Shown in pieces: positions 9,620 to 19,291 of a stretch of 64,000 nucleotides of DNA. The translations under genes were made by a program, and so were the position numbers. The stretch comes from Pantoea cypripedii (GTDB lineage: Bacteria > Pseudomonadota > Gammaproteobacteria > Enterobacterales > Enterobacteriaceae), in the NCBI RefSeq assembly GCF_002095535.1, contig NZ_MLJI01000001.1, positions 939,604 through 1,003,603 on the forward strand, read 5' to 3'. The notes beneath the pieces are model-generated. The model searched no databases and had not been told where the DNA came from. It was given only the letters and a program-made list of their open reading frames with translations. Numbering within the stretch: position 1 is the stretch's first letter; each line of letters begins with the position of its first letter.

Positions 9620-10198
9620 ATGTATCAGGACATTATCCGGTCAGAACTTAATGAAGCCGCCGATACGCTGAACAATTTCCTCAGCAATGAAGCCAACATC
9701 CATGCGATTCAGCGCGCGGCGGTGTTGCTGGCGGATAGCTTCAAAGCGGGTGGCAAAGTGCTCTCCTGCGGCAACGGCGGCTCGCATTGCGATGCCATGC
9801 ACTTCGCCGAGGAGCTGACCGGGCGCTATCGTGAAAACCGTCCTGGCTACCCGGCGATTGCCATCTCTGACGTCAGCCATCTTTCCTGCGTCAGCAACGA
9901 CTTTGGTTACGATTACGTGTTCTCGCGTTATATCGAAGCGGTAGGGCGTCCGGGTGATGTGCTGCTCGGTCTGTCTACTTCCGGCAATTCCGCCAACATC
10001 ATCAAGGCGGTGGAAGCGGCACGCGCGCAGGGGATGAAGGTCATCACCCTGACCGGCAAAGACGGCGGCAAAATGGCCGGTAGCGCGGATATTGAAATCC
10101 GTGTGCCGCATTTTGGTTATGCTGACCGCATTCAGGAAATTCATATCAAAGTCATCCATATCCTGATGCTGCTGATTGAAAAAGAGATGGTGAAGTAA
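9620..10198 (+). CDS. gmhA: Sedoheptulose-7-phosphate isomerase
   Basis: A 192-residue SIS-domain protein, the exact length of E. coli GmhA (LpcA). It converts sedoheptulose-7-phosphate to heptose-7-phosphate, the first step of the ADP-heptose supply for the lipopolysaccharide core. The active-site segment [16 protein letters not shown] and the sugar-phosphate motif STSGNS are intact. ATG 9620 was chosen because AAAGGA precedes it at the right distance and family N-termini start MYQDIIR; the ORF extends upstream without a supporting signal. A hairpin terminator follows. Confidence 0.96.
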   Translation: MYQDIIRSELNEAADTLNNFLSNEANIHAIQRAAVLLADSFKAGGKVLSCGNGGSHCDAMHFAEELTGRYRENRPGYPAIAISDVSHLSCVSNDFGYDYVFSRYIEAVGRPGDVLLGLSTSGNSANIIKAVEAARAQGMKVITLTGKDGGKMAGSADIEIRVPHFGYADRIQEIHIKVIHILMLLIEKEMVK

Positions 10199-10209
10199 GT
10201 CGTGGCTTC

Positions 10210-10235
10210 TCCTCCCACGCCGGTGGGAGGATTTT
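10210..10235 (+). terminator. Hairpin terminator after gmhA
   Basis: A perfect 9-bp stem TCCTCCCAC/GTGGGAGGA with a GCCG loop, followed by TTTT. It separates gmhA from yafJ, although yafJ may be partly read through. Confidence 0.75.
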
Positions 10236-10250
10236 ACTAAGGCGGTAGCT

Positions 10251-11018
10251 ATGTGCGAATTGCTCGGGATGAGCGCCAATGTCCCCACGGATATCTGTTT
10301 TAGTTTTACCGGGCTGGTGCAGCGTGGCGGCGGAACCGGACCGCACAAAGATGGCTGGGGCATCACTTTTTATGAAGATAAAGGCTGCCGCACCTTCAAA
10401 GATCCTTTACCGAGCTATAACTCGCCGATTGCCCGTCTGGTGCAGGAATATCCGATCAAATCACATTCGGTGGTGGCGCATATTCGCCAGGCCAACCGCG
10501 GTGAAGTGTCACTGGAAAATACCCATCCGTTTACCCGTGAGCTGTGGGGCCGTAACTGGACCTACGCCCATAATGGTCAACTGAAAGGTTATCGTCAGCT
10601 GGAGACCGGCCATTTCCGCCCGGTGGGGGAAACCGACAGCGAAAAAGCCTTCTGCTGGATCCTGCATAAACTGACCCAGCGTTATCCGCGCACGCCGGGC
10701 AACTGGCCAGCGGTGTTTCGCTATATCGCGGAGCTGGCGGCGGAGTTACGGCAGAAAGGGGTGTTTAACATGCTGCTGTCGGATGGACGTTATCTGATGG
10801 CGTTCTGTTCCACCAATTTGTTCTGGATCACCCGTCGCGCGCCGTTTGGCAAAGCCAAGCTGCTCGATCAGGATGTGGAGATTGATTTTCAGCAGCAGAC
10901 GACGCCGCAGGATGTGGTGACGGTGATTGCTACGCAACCGCTGACGGGGAATGAAACCTGGCACCGGATAGTGCCAGGCGAGTGGGTATTATTTTGCCTG
11001 GGAGAGCGCCAGGAATGA
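10251..11018 (+). CDS. yafJ: Class II glutamine amidotransferase-like protein YafJ
   Basis: A 255-residue N-terminal-nucleophile hydrolase. After Met removal, Cys2 (MCELLGMSA) would be the nucleophile, and the glutaminase loops HIRQANRG and THPFTREL are present. No synthase domain is attached, so the acceptor substrate is unknown; the E. coli homologue YafJ is equally uncharacterised. Its last 30 bases overlap the convergent 3' end of yafK. Position between gmhA and yafK is as in E. coli. Confidence 0.92.
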   Translation: MCELLGMSANVPTDICFSFTGLVQRGGGTGPHKDGWGITFYEDKGCRTFKDPLPSYNSPIARLVQEYPIKSHSVVAHIRQANRGEVSLENTHPFTRELWGRNWTYAHNGQLKGYRQLETGHFRPVGETDSEKAFCWILHKLTQRYPRTPGNWPAVFRYIAELAAELRQKGVFNMLLSDGRYLMAFCSTNLFWITRRAPFGKAKLLDQDVEIDFQQQTTPQDVVTVIATQPLTGNETWHRIVPGEWVLFCLGERQE

Positions 11019-11735
11019 TTTTGAAGCAGCGTCTGGCGCGGTCATTACCGCCGGACTGCTGTTTACCGCGTACTGCCCGCTGCCGGTGACGTTCACCGTC
11101 GGTGGCTGGTGGTACTTTGCAAAGTACGCATAACCCGGCTGTAGCTGACGCCAGAAGCTGGCGTAAGTGGAGTAGCGGTGACGCTGCATGTTGCTGTCGG
11201 TCATACGGAACGGGAAGATGCCTAACGACACTTCTTCCTGCCCGTTACGCAGTGCAGCGTTAACGTAGGTGTAGATCTCATCCATATAGGCGTTGGTCAT
11301 GGCATAGCAGCCAATGGATTTACAATCGCCGTGGATCATCAGATATTTGCCGCTGTAACCATTGTCGCGGTCAAATTGGTTCGGAAAACCGGTATTAATC
11401 GCGCGATAATAATGGCTATCCGGCTTTAACTGATTCAGTTTGACGCTATAAAAACCTTCCGGGCTTTTAAAATCCCCTTCGCGGCGTTTGGGACCCAAAC
11501 CGCCAGAGAAATTACAAATGCGGTAGCTATCCAGCAGACGATATTCATTACCGATCTTGCCGTACAGTTCCAGCGTACGCTCTTCCTTGAAAATCTGAAT
11601 ATAAACCGGGGTGCCAAGTAATTGTTTTTTTAGTTCTTTGCTTACCGGAGCCTCGGGGTTAACTGGCTCGGGATTGATTGCCCAGCTAAGGACCGGCATA
11701 AAAATCATCGCAAGCAAGAATGCGATTCTGCCCAT
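10989..11735 (-). CDS. yafK: L,D-transpeptidase-fold protein YafK (DpaA)
   Basis: A 248-residue exported protein with an N-terminal signal sequence ([19 protein letters not shown]) and a YkuD domain whose catalytic motif is [12 protein letters not shown]. The E. coli homologue YafK (LdtF/DpaA) cleaves Braun lipoprotein from peptidoglycan in the periplasm. ATG 11735 gives the E. coli-like N-terminus; an in-frame ATG at 11774 would add 13 residues and has a GAGA sequence upstream, so the start is not certain. The gene converges on yafJ and overlaps it by 30 bases. Confidence 0.92.
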   Translation of the reverse strand: MGRIAFLLAMIFMPVLSWAINPEPVNPEAPVSKELKKQLLGTPVYIQIFKEERTLELYGKIGNEYRLLDSYRICNFSGGLGPKRREGDFKSPEGFYSVKLNQLKPDSHYYRAINTGFPNQFDRDNGYSGKYLMIHGDCKSIGCYAMTNAYMDEIYTYVNAALRNGQEEVSLGIFPFRMTDSNMQRHRYSTYASFWRQLQPGYAYFAKYHQPPTVNVTGSGQYAVNSSPAVMTAPDAASKSFLALSQAK

Positions 11736-11947
11736 TCTGTGTGTACCTTGAAGTGAAGAGGAACTGTGACGCATAACGTCTCTTATTGCATTATCGGAAA
11801 TATCCGCTACCGCAGCGCAACATTAACATTGTCTGGCGTTTAATCAAGCCAGTGTCTGAGAAAATAGCCATTTACCACAGGGATTACGGCCATAAATTTG
11901 TAAACTTTAATGCGTGACCCGACAAATATTGCTGATATTTTGCAATG

Positions 11948-11963
11948 CTGTATACTTATCCAG
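11948..11963. promoter_or_regulatory. LexA (SOS) box of dinB
   Basis: CTGTATACTTATCCAG has the CTG-N10-CAG form and differs little from the known E. coli dinB box. It lies 14 bases before the dinB ATG, consistent with SOS induction of Pol IV. Confidence 0.88.
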
Positions 11964-11977
11964 TATTCGGAGGGGGT

Positions 11978-13036
11978 ATGCGTAAGATCATTCATGTCGA
12001 TATGGACTGCTTTTTTGCGGCGGTTGAAATGCGCGACGATCCTTCTTTGCGTGATATCCCGATCGCCATCGGCGGCAGCCGGGTACAACGAGGCGTGATC
12101 AGCACGGCCAACTATCCGGCGCGTGAATATGGCGTGCGCAGCGCGATGCCCACCGCCATGGCGCTGAAACTCTGTCCACACCTCCGCCTGTTGCCTGGGC
12201 GTTTCGAAGCCTATAAAGAAGCCTCCCGCCAGATCCGCGCTATCTTCGCGCGCTACACCTCGCTGATTGAACCCCTGTCGCTGGATGAAGCTTACCTTGA
12301 TGTCACCGATAGCCCGCATTGCCAGGGATCAGCCACGCTGATGGCGCAGGCGATTCGCGCTGATATTCTGCGTGAAACCCAGCTCAGTGCCTCGGCGGGG
12401 ATCGCGCCAATCAAGTTTCTCGCCAAAATTGCCTCCGACCTGAACAAGCCGAATGGCCAGTTCGTGATCACGCCGCAGGCGATGCCTGATTTTCTGTTGA
12501 CGCTGTCGCTGAGTAAAATTCCCGGCGTCGGTAAGGTGTCGGCGAAAAAGCTGGAAGAGATGGGGCTACGTACCTGCGGCGATGTGCAGCAGGCCGATCT
12601 GGCACAGCTACTCAAACGCTTCGGCAAATTTGGCCGGGTGTTATGGGAACGCAGCCACGGCATTGACGATCGCGGCGTAGTGGTGGAGCGGGAACGTAAA
12701 TCACTCGGCGTTGAGCGTACCCTGATGGAAGATATTCACAGCTGGGAACAATGCCTTGAAATCATTGATTATCTCTACGAGGAGCTGGATCGTCGTCTGA
12801 CGCAGATTCGTCCGGACAAGTTGATCGCCCGTCAGGGGGTGAAGCTGAAGTTCAATGATTTCCAGCAGACGACCCAGGAGCATATCTGGCCGGTGCTGAA
12901 TAAAGAGGACATGATTGCGGTGGCGCGCAAAACCTGGGACGAACGCCGCGCCGGGCGTGGTGTCAGGCTGGTGGGGCTGCATGTGACGCTGGTGAATCCA
13001 CAGCTGGAGAGGCAGTTATTATTGGGATTGTCGTAG
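11978..13036 (+). CDS. dinB: DNA polymerase IV
   Basis: A 352-residue Y-family translesion polymerase. The catalytic acidic residues are in [14 protein letters not shown] and [10 protein letters not shown]; the helix-hairpin-helix [17 protein letters not shown] and the little-finger domain follow. ATG 11978 (MRKIIHVD) follows AGGGGG and is the family start; an upstream in-frame ATG at 11945 would overlap the LexA box. The stop codon lies inside the first REP unit. In E. coli dinB is followed by yafNOP; here a sugar transporter follows on the other strand. Confidence 0.97.
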   Translation: MRKIIHVDMDCFFAAVEMRDDPSLRDIPIAIGGSRVQRGVISTANYPAREYGVRSAMPTAMALKLCPHLRLLPGRFEAYKEASRQIRAIFARYTSLIEPLSLDEAYLDVTDSPHCQGSATLMAQAIRADILRETQLSASAGIAPIKFLAKIASDLNKPNGQFVITPQAMPDFLLTLSLSKIPGVGKVSAKKLEEMGLRTCGDVQQADLAQLLKRFGKFGRVLWERSHGIDDRGVVVERERKSLGVERTLMEDIHSWEQCLEIIDYLYEELDRRLTQIRPDKLIARQGVKLKFNDFQQTTQEHIWPVLNKEDMIAVARKTWDERRAGRGVRLVGLHVTLVNPQLERQLLLGLS

Positions 13037-13109
13037 CGGCGCGATTTATCGCGCGGTTTTTTGGGGCGGGCACCTGCTGGCAAACCCGCGCGATAAATCG
13101 CGCCGCTAC
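13033..13109. repeat. REP pair (BIME-like) between dinB and a sugar ABC operon
   Basis: Two head-to-head units: GTAGCGGCGCGATTTATCGC at 13033 and its inverse at 13088-13109, separated by about 33 bases. The left unit contains the TAG stop of dinB. The pair lies between convergent genes and may act as a transcript end or gyrase/IHF site, as REP pairs do elsewhere. A separate stem of eight pairs, TGGGGTGG/CCACCCCA, lies just beyond at 13115-13136 and could end transcription of the sugar operon. Confidence 0.85.
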
Positions 13110-13140
13110 GGATCTGGGGTGGATTTACCCACCCCACTTG

Positions 13141-14211
13141 TTATTTGTTGCCGTACTTCGCTTCCAGGGTGGCAAACCACGGTGCGACGAAATCGTGGTT
13201 CTCACCCCAGCCTGGGATGATTTTGCTCAGCGATGCCACATTTACCGCACCCTGCTCGCTGCTCAGCTGCTGCTGAGTAATCGAGGAAGCCTTAAACTCG
13301 TAGCTGGCCGGGGTGCTTTCACCGGCAATCTTATTCGCCACCAGACGCATATTCACGGCGCCAATGGTTTTCGGATCGACTGCCACAGTCTGCACCCACG
13401 GGCTGTTCTTCTCGTGCATCAGCTGCAGATCCTGGTTGGAGACATCAATGCTGTACAGCTTGATCTCGGTACGGCCATTCTCCTGCAATGCTTTGTAGGC
13501 ACCCTGGCTGAAGGCATCCCAGGAGCCCCAGATCGCATCAATTTTGCCTTTCGGGTACTTCGCCAGAATCGCACCAATCTTGTTAGCGGTATCGCCCTGC
13601 ACGTCAGAAGAGACCGCACCGATCGATTCCAGTTGATGGATGCCCGGATTTTCCTTCATCAGTTTTTCATACACTACCTGACGACGATCCATCGCCGGGA
13701 AGCCAGCGACCCACAATTTGACGATGTTCGCCTTGCCGTTAAAGTCTTTTATCAACTGGCCCAGCGATTCCTGCGCCAGTGAGGCGTCATTCTGCGCGGT
13801 GACCGTCACGCCGTTCACCGGCGTATCAACCGGGGTATCAAACACCGACACCTTGATACCGGCATCGGCAATGCGTTTTACCAGCGCGGTGGAGTAGGGT
13901 TCTTTGCCGTGCGACAGAATGATGCCGTCATATTTCTGGCTGATCGCCTGGCTGACGAAGTCCTGGAAACGTGCGTCATCGCCGTTGCTCAGGAAGGTGC
14001 TAACTTTGAAGCCCAGCTTACGTCCCTGCTGGATGGCACCGGCAACAAACTGGGTGGTGTTATCGTCAGAACCGAGGTTACGGATAATGGCGATACGCAC
14101 CGGTCCCTGGTGATTCGCGATGGCGGCAGGCACCGGTACGACGGTATCGGCAAAGGCGGCGCTGACATTCAGCAGGCCTACGGCCAGCAGTGAAAGGGTG
14201 ATTTTTTTCAT
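13141..14211 (-). CDS. Periplasmic sugar-binding protein of ABC importer
   Basis: A 356-residue type I periplasmic binding protein (RbsB-like fold) with a signal peptide cleaved near AFA-DTV (residue 22). Typical elements include DGIILSHGKEPY and the hinge segments IKVSVFDTP and KIDAIWGSWDAF. It is the last gene of an ATPase-permease-binding protein operon. The ligand cannot be read from sequence; ribose/rhamnose-type pentoses, hexoses or cyclitols are all possible. The operon lies between dinB and pepD, which are close neighbours in E. coli. Confidence 0.85.
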   Translation of the reverse strand: MKKITLSLLAVGLLNVSAAFADTVVPVPAAIANHQGPVRIAIIRNLGSDDNTTQFVAGAIQQGRKLGFKVSTFLSNGDDARFQDFVSQAISQKYDGIILSHGKEPYSTALVKRIADAGIKVSVFDTPVDTPVNGVTVTAQNDASLAQESLGQLIKDFNGKANIVKLWVAGFPAMDRRQVVYEKLMKENPGIHQLESIGAVSSDVQGDTANKIGAILAKYPKGKIDAIWGSWDAFSQGAYKALQENGRTEIKLYSIDVSNQDLQLMHEKNSPWVQTVAVDPKTIGAVNMRLVANKIAGESTPASYEFKASSITQQQLSSEQGAVNVASLSKIIPGWGENHDFVAPWFATLEAKYGNK

Positions 14212-14238
14212 TTTGTTCTCTTTCTTCAGGGAAGCGCC

Positions 14239-15237
14239 TTAGCGGCGCTGAATATAGGTAATCGCCAGGGCCAGAGCCAGCACCAGGCCTTTAATAATGT
14301 CCATGGCGTAGTAGGGCACGGAAAGCATCACCAGTCCGTTTTGCAGCACGCCAAGGATGATTGCGCCGACCAGGGTTCCGAGCGCATTCGGTTTGCCGGA
14401 ACCGGCCAGCGAGAAGCCGATCCAGGCCGCCGCCACTGCATCCATCAGGTAACCACCACCGGCATTCACCTGAGAGGAGCCAATACGCGACGCCAGCAGA
14501 ATGCCGCCCACTCCGGCCAGCAGTGACGAGATGACATAAGCCAGCACGCGATAACGGTTAGTACGGATGCCGGAGAGACGAGCGGCTTCCGGATTGCCGC
14601 CGAGGGCATACATCCGACGGCCATGTTTGGTGAGCGACAGTGCCAGCTGTGCCACCACGGTCACGACCAGCATGATAATGACGATGGTCGGCACCTGGCC
14701 GAGCAGGTTGAAGCCAGCCGGAATAGCGCCTTCCGCCATATCCCCGTTTGGCATCACCATATTTTCGGTAATGGAGCCGCCAAAACTGTAGGTCATCGCC
14801 ACGCCCTGAACCACAAACAGCGTCGCGAGGGTCGCCAGCATGTCAGGGATGCGCAGAATCACAATCAGGAAGCTGTTAAACAACCCGACCAGGGTACACA
14901 GCAGCAGGGTGATGACGATGGCTTCGGTGGAATTGAAGCCGTACCAGACGAATAGCGAAATCACCAGCGCATTCGCCAGCGAGGCGGTAGAGCCGACAGA
15001 CAAGTCAAAGCCGCCAATGGTCAGCGAAATCGACACGCCAATCGCAATCACCGTGACAATCGCGATGGAACGCAGAATGTTGATGATGTTGGTAGGCTCA
15101 AGGAAGCTGTCTGAGGCGAGGCCAAATGCGGCGATCAGGATCACCACCGTCAGCAACATGCCCCATTTATAGAGAAAATCAAACAGCTGATGGCGCAGAG
15201 AAGGCTGCGGGTTCAGGATTATATCTTTGCTGCTCAC
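14239..15237 (-). CDS. Sugar ABC transporter permease (RbsC-like)
   Basis: A 332-residue inner-membrane protein with about ten hydrophobic segments and the family motif GGIDLS-like GGFDLSVGS, plus the conserved GGNPEAARLSGI loop that contacts the ATPase. It forms the homodimeric pore of a carbohydrate importer of the CUT2 class. Its ATG overlaps the stop of the ATPase gene by four bases, and the binding protein follows after 27 bases. Confidence 0.9.
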   Translation of the reverse strand: MSSKDIILNPQPSLRHQLFDFLYKWGMLLTVVILIAAFGLASDSFLEPTNIINILRSIAIVTVIAIGVSISLTIGGFDLSVGSTASLANALVISLFVWYGFNSTEAIVITLLLCTLVGLFNSFLIVILRIPDMLATLATLFVVQGVAMTYSFGGSITENMVMPNGDMAEGAIPAGFNLLGQVPTIVIIMLVVTVVAQLALSLTKHGRRMYALGGNPEAARLSGIRTNRYRVLAYVISSLLAGVGGILLASRIGSSQVNAGGGYLMDAVAAAWIGFSLAGSGKPNALGTLVGAIILGVLQNGLVMLSVPYYAMDIIKGLVLALALAITYIQRR

Positions 15238-16739
15238 GCAGGGGTTCCTCCGGTGGAATAAAGCAAAAGCGTCTCTTCTGTGGCCTCACGTCCTTCCATT
15301 TCTGCCACAATGCGCCCGTCCCAGAGCACACAAATGCGGTCGCACAGGCCCACCAGCTCGGAAAACTCACCCGAAGCATAGATGATGCCTTTGCCTTCCC
15401 GCGCTAAACCGTCGATCAGGCTGAACAGATCGGTTTTGGCCTTGATATCGACCCCTTTGGTCGGTTCATCAAAAATCAGCACATCGGCGTTATTACGCAG
15501 CCATTTGCCAATCGCCACTTTCTGCTGGTTCCCGCCCGACAGGCGGCGCAGCGTTTGCGCCGGTCCGGTGGTGCGCACGTTGAGACGGTTAATCACCTCT
15601 TCCGCCCAGCGCCACGCCTGACGATGGCCGAACAGGCTCCAGCGCGAAAAACTGCTATCGGCGCTGACGCTGAGGTTCATTGTCACCGATTCATCGATAA
15701 AGATGCCTTCTTTACGACGTTCTTCCGGTACCAGCGCCATGCGGTTTTCCACCGAGTCGTGCGGTGAACGCGGACGCCACGGTTTGCCATGCAATTCGCC
15801 GTGACTGACGCGGCTTTTGCTGGCGCCAAACAGCGCTTTGCACAGCTCGGTTTTCCCGGCTCCGGCTAATCCGGCGATACCGAGGATTTCGCCTTTATGC
15901 AGGCGCAGCGAAATATCCTGGAGCAACTGGTCATCATGCAGGCCTTCCACCGCCAGCAGTAGCGGCTGTTGCTGGCGTTCACGGCGCGGCGGATAAACAT
16001 CGGTCAGCTGGTGGCCGAGCATCTTTTCCACGATCTGTTCGCCGCTCAGTGCCGCCATCGGGGCGGTTTCGATCAGGCGTCCATCCCGCAGCACCGTCAG
16101 CTGGTCGCAAATTGCTTTCAGCTCGTGAATGCGGTGGGAAATAAACACCACGCCGATGCCATTGCCCTGTAAACGACGTACCACGCTAAACAGACGCTCG
16201 CTTTCATGCTGGTCGAGCGGCGCGGTCGGTTCATCCAGAATCAGGAAACGGCAATGATGGGAAAGGGCGCGGGCCAGCAAAATCTGCTGCTTTTCCGCCA
16301 GTGAGCAGCGCTCCACCAGGCGTTTGACATCAATATTCACTTCCAGCTGGTCCAGCAGGGCGCGCGCCTGACGGCGGATTTCGCCCCAGCGATAACCGTG
16401 GCCCGGTTCGGCCAGCTGATCGAGCAGGATGTTTTCCGCCACGCTGAGCTGCGGCACCAGGGCCACGTCCACTTCCTGCTGGACCAGGTGAATACCCAGT
16501 TTTTTGGCATCGCGCGGTGAGCGAATGGTGACGGGCTGATCATCGAGCAGGATCTCGCCGTGATAATGGCTGTGAGCGCCAGAGAGCACCGCCATCAGCG
16601 TCGATTTCCCTGCACCGTTGGCACCGGTCAGTGCATGCACCGAGCCGCCGTGGGTGACAAAGTCCACCTCGGTCAGCGCGGCAAAACCGCCAAAAGCGAT
16701 GGAGATATTACGCATCTCCAGGCGGTTAATCGCACTCAT
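15234..16739 (-). CDS. Sugar ABC transporter ATPase (duplicated, RbsA-like)
   Basis: A 501-residue protein with two ABC domains, typical of CUT2 importers. The first half has Walker A GANGAGKSTL and Walker B ILDEPTAPLD; the second has GLAGAGKTEL, the signature LSGGNQQKVAIGKWL and Walker B IFDEPTKGVD. The first signature (CSLAEKQQ) is degenerate, as is usual for this class. It begins the three-gene operon. No sugar kinase, isomerase or regulator lies beside it. Confidence 0.92.
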   Translation of the reverse strand: MSAINRLEMRNISIAFGGFAALTEVDFVTHGGSVHALTGANGAGKSTLMAVLSGAHSHYHGEILLDDQPVTIRSPRDAKKLGIHLVQQEVDVALVPQLSVAENILLDQLAEPGHGYRWGEIRRQARALLDQLEVNIDVKRLVERCSLAEKQQILLARALSHHCRFLILDEPTAPLDQHESERLFSVVRRLQGNGIGVVFISHRIHELKAICDQLTVLRDGRLIETAPMAALSGEQIVEKMLGHQLTDVYPPRRERQQQPLLLAVEGLHDDQLLQDISLRLHKGEILGIAGLAGAGKTELCKALFGASKSRVSHGELHGKPWRPRSPHDSVENRMALVPEERRKEGIFIDESVTMNLSVSADSSFSRWSLFGHRQAWRWAEEVINRLNVRTTGPAQTLRRLSGGNQQKVAIGKWLRNNADVLIFDEPTKGVDIKAKTDLFSLIDGLAREGKGIIYASGEFSELVGLCDRICVLWDGRIVAEMEGREATEETLLLYSTGGTPA

Positions 16740-16955
16740 GGACGGGGCCTTTTAAAGAGAGAATTGGGCGCATTTTTTCCTGAACATCCAGGCTCGGCAA
16801 CGAACGAAAGCGCATAAGCTAGCACAAAATCTTATTAGCCATCCAGACATCTGGGCGTAACGGCGTCTAAAACTGGCAGGGGGCTGACAGAGTAGTGGAA
16901 GAGGGGGGTGAGGTTAGGATTTGTCAGCATATTATGCTGGTTTGTTAACAGGCAT

Positions 16956-16979
16956 AAAAAAACCAGGCCGAAGCCTGGT
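16956..16979 (-). terminator. Rho-independent terminator of pepD
   Basis: On the minus strand a 7-bp stem ACCAGGC/GCCTGGT with a TTCG tetraloop is followed by seven T residues, 19 bases past the pepD stop. Confidence 0.92.
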
Positions 16980-16998
16980 GAGTTACTTAACCAAATAA

Positions 16999-18459
16999 TT
17001 ACACTTTTTCTGGCACCACGTTGAGCAGTGAGGTCAGCAACTGCCAGTAAAGGCCAACGCTGGCGACATGTACTTGCTCATCCGGTGAGTGCGGGCCGGT
17101 GATGGTTGGGCCGATGGAGACCATATCCATGTCAGGATAAGGTTTCTTGAACAGACCACATTCCAGACCCGCATGAATCACCTGAATGTTCGGCGTTTTG
17201 CCAAACAGCGCTTCGTAAGTCTTACGCGTCAGCGCCATGATCGGCGAATCAGCATCCGGCTGCCAGCCAGGGTAGCCGCCTTTCGGCGCAGTTTTGGCAC
17301 CGGCCAGCTCACCCAGCGACGTCAGCACTTCCACCACGTAATCTTTACCGGTATCGATCAGTGAACGAATCAGGCAGATGATCTCGGCATTGTCCTGATC
17401 CATGGTCACCACGCCGACGTTGAGCGAAGTTTCTACCACGCCTTTGGCCACGTCTGAATTGCGGATCACGCCGTTCGGGGTGGTGTTGAGCAGGTTAAGG
17501 AAACGATCGCGGCAGTCAGCGGTCAGCGCCTGGCCCTGATGCGCCAGCGGTTCGCTCAGCAGCGTGATGTTTTTCTCTTTAATACCCAGCTCGTTTTGCA
17601 GCGTGGCCTGGAAATGTGCCGCAGCAGATTTCAGAGCATCCACTTTGTGGCTGTCGATAGCCAGGGTGGCAAAAGCTTCACGCGGGATAGCGTTACGCAG
17701 CGTACCGCCAGTGAATTCGATCAGACGCACATCCAGATCGCGCGCATGTGCCGCCAGGAAGCGTGCCAGCAGCTTGTTGGCGTTGCCCAGACCCAGGTGG
17801 ATATCCGCACCCGAATGGCCGCCTTTCAGCCCTTTCAGCGTCAGACGCAGGGATTCATAACCGGCAGGCACCGCTTCACGCGTCAGGGGCAGGGTGGTGA
17901 TAAAATCGATACCACCGGCGCAACCCATATAGATCTCACCTTCTTCTTCTGAGTCGGTGTTGATCAGGATATCGGCCTGTAGCCAGTTCGGCTGTAAACC
18001 AAAGGCACCATCCATACCGGATTCTTCCGTCATGGTCAGCAGCACTTCAATCGGGCCGTGTGTCAGGCTGTTGTCGGCCAGCACCGCCAGCGCTGAGGCC
18101 ATACCAATGCCGTTATCGGCACCCAGTGTGGTACCGCGTGCTTTCACCCATTCGCCATCCACATACGGCTGAATCGGGTCTTTGGTGAAGTCATGCACCG
18201 TATCATTGTTCTTCTGCGGCACCATGTCGAGGTGAGCCTGCAGCGCGACCGGAGTGCGTTTTTCCATGCCTTTGGTAGCGGGTTTACGAATCAGGATATT
18301 TCCGACCTGATCGCGTTCCACCCAAAGTCCCTGCTCTTTGGCCCAGCCGACAATGTATTCGGCCAGGGCTTCTTCATGGTAAGACGGGTGTGGAATGGAG
18401 CAGATTTTGGCGAAAATATCCCACAGTGGCTGGGGTGAAAGTTGCGACAATTCAGACAC
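16999..18459 (-). CDS. pepD: Aminoacyl-histidine dipeptidase (peptidase D)
   Basis: A 486-residue M20-family metallopeptidase matching E. coli PepD. Zinc ligands are seen in ALQAHLDMVPQ (His), TTLGADNGIG (bridging Asp) and TMTEESGMDG (general base and ligand Glu), with IHAGLECGLF near the C-terminus. It cleaves dipeptides such as carnosine-like Xaa-His in the cytoplasm. It is divergent from gpt, the E. coli arrangement, and has its own terminator. Confidence 0.95.
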   Translation of the reverse strand: MSELSQLSPQPLWDIFAKICSIPHPSYHEEALAEYIVGWAKEQGLWVERDQVGNILIRKPATKGMEKRTPVALQAHLDMVPQKNNDTVHDFTKDPIQPYVDGEWVKARGTTLGADNGIGMASALAVLADNSLTHGPIEVLLTMTEESGMDGAFGLQPNWLQADILINTDSEEEGEIYMGCAGGIDFITTLPLTREAVPAGYESLRLTLKGLKGGHSGADIHLGLGNANKLLARFLAAHARDLDVRLIEFTGGTLRNAIPREAFATLAIDSHKVDALKSAAAHFQATLQNELGIKEKNITLLSEPLAHQGQALTADCRDRFLNLLNTTPNGVIRNSDVAKGVVETSLNVGVVTMDQDNAEIICLIRSLIDTGKDYVVEVLTSLGELAGAKTAPKGGYPGWQPDADSPIMALTRKTYEALFGKTPNIQVIHAGLECGLFKKPYPDMDMVSIGPTITGPHSPDEQVHVASVGLYWQLLTSLLNVVPEKV

Positions 18460-18645
18460 AACGCGTCTCCTGTGTCAGCGTGGCGGACGAGCCGCTCGCA
18501 CGCGGGGTTCCAGTGAAAGATCGCCGTCAGCTCATCTGACGTGATGGGGCTGAGAATACCACTGTTTCTGACGGGGTGCGTAATCAGCCGCGCTAAAAAG
18601 CCGCAACCGATGCGTCAGATGCTGGTTTTTAACGCGACAGATCCT

Positions 18646-18651
18646 TATAAT
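18646..18651 (+). promoter_or_regulatory. Candidate -10 of the gpt promoter
   Basis: A perfect TATAAT lies 63 bases upstream of the gpt ATG. The -35 is poor (TGGTTT about 17 bases before), so this is a suggestion only. Confidence 0.4.
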
Positions 18652-18714
18652 CTCGCGCAACCTTTTCCCCCTTGCACATTTTTAAGCCAACTTCAATTGG
18701 CCGGGACTCCTTTT

Positions 18715-19173
18715 ATGAGCGAAAAATACGTCGTCACCTGGGACATGCTGCAGATTCATGCCCGTAAACTGGCCCAGCGCCTGCTTCCTGTGGAACAGTG
18801 GAAAGGTATCATCGCGGTCAGCCGTGGTGGTCTGGTTCCGGCATCGCTGCTGGCGCGTGAACTGGGTATTCGCTATGTCGATACCGTATGCATCTCCAGC
18901 TACGATCACGATCATCAGCGTGAAATGACCGTGCTGAAGCGTGCCGAAGGCGATGGTGAAGGATTTGTGGTCATTGACGACCTGGTGGATACCGGCGGCA
19001 CCGCGCAGGCGATCCGTGATATGTATCCCAAAGCACGTTTTGTCACCATTTTTGCTAAGCCTGCTGGCCGTGCCCTGGTGGACGACTACATTGTCGATAT
19101 TCCGCAGAACACCTGGATTGAACAGCCGTGGGACATGGGCGTGGTCTACATTCCCCCCATCGTCAAAAGCTGA
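18715..19173 (+). CDS. gpt: Xanthine-guanine phosphoribosyltransferase
   Basis: A 152-residue purine salvage enzyme of exactly E. coli Gpt length. The PRPP-binding motif [14 protein letters not shown] is intact, preceded by [10 protein letters not shown]. It converts xanthine, guanine and to a lesser degree hypoxanthine to nucleotides, acting at the inner membrane face. ATG 18715 ([12 protein letters not shown]) is the family start; a much longer in-frame ORF upstream is not conserved. It is followed by a hairpin and frsA, as in E. coli. Confidence 0.97.
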   Translation: MSEKYVVTWDMLQIHARKLAQRLLPVEQWKGIIAVSRGGLVPASLLARELGIRYVDTVCISSYDHDHQREMTVLKRAEGDGEGFVVIDDLVDTGGTAQAIRDMYPKARFVTIFAKPAGRALVDDYIVDIPQNTWIEQPWDMGVVYIPPIVKS

Positions 19174-19188
19174 TTGATGCAACGCAAA

Positions 19189-19213
19189 CAACGCCCGCTT
19201 TCGTCGGGCGTTG
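19189..19213 (+). terminator. Hairpin after gpt
   Basis: A perfect 9-bp stem CAACGCCCG/CGGGCGTTG with a seven-base loop, followed by a short T-containing tail (TGCTTTC). Probably ends gpt transcription. Confidence 0.65.
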
Positions 19214-19291
19214 TGCTTTCTGGATATCGCACCGCACCGCAGTGTGCAGTAAACTGATCCTCGCCGTGACTGCCGCAGAAGAGAGTTTACG

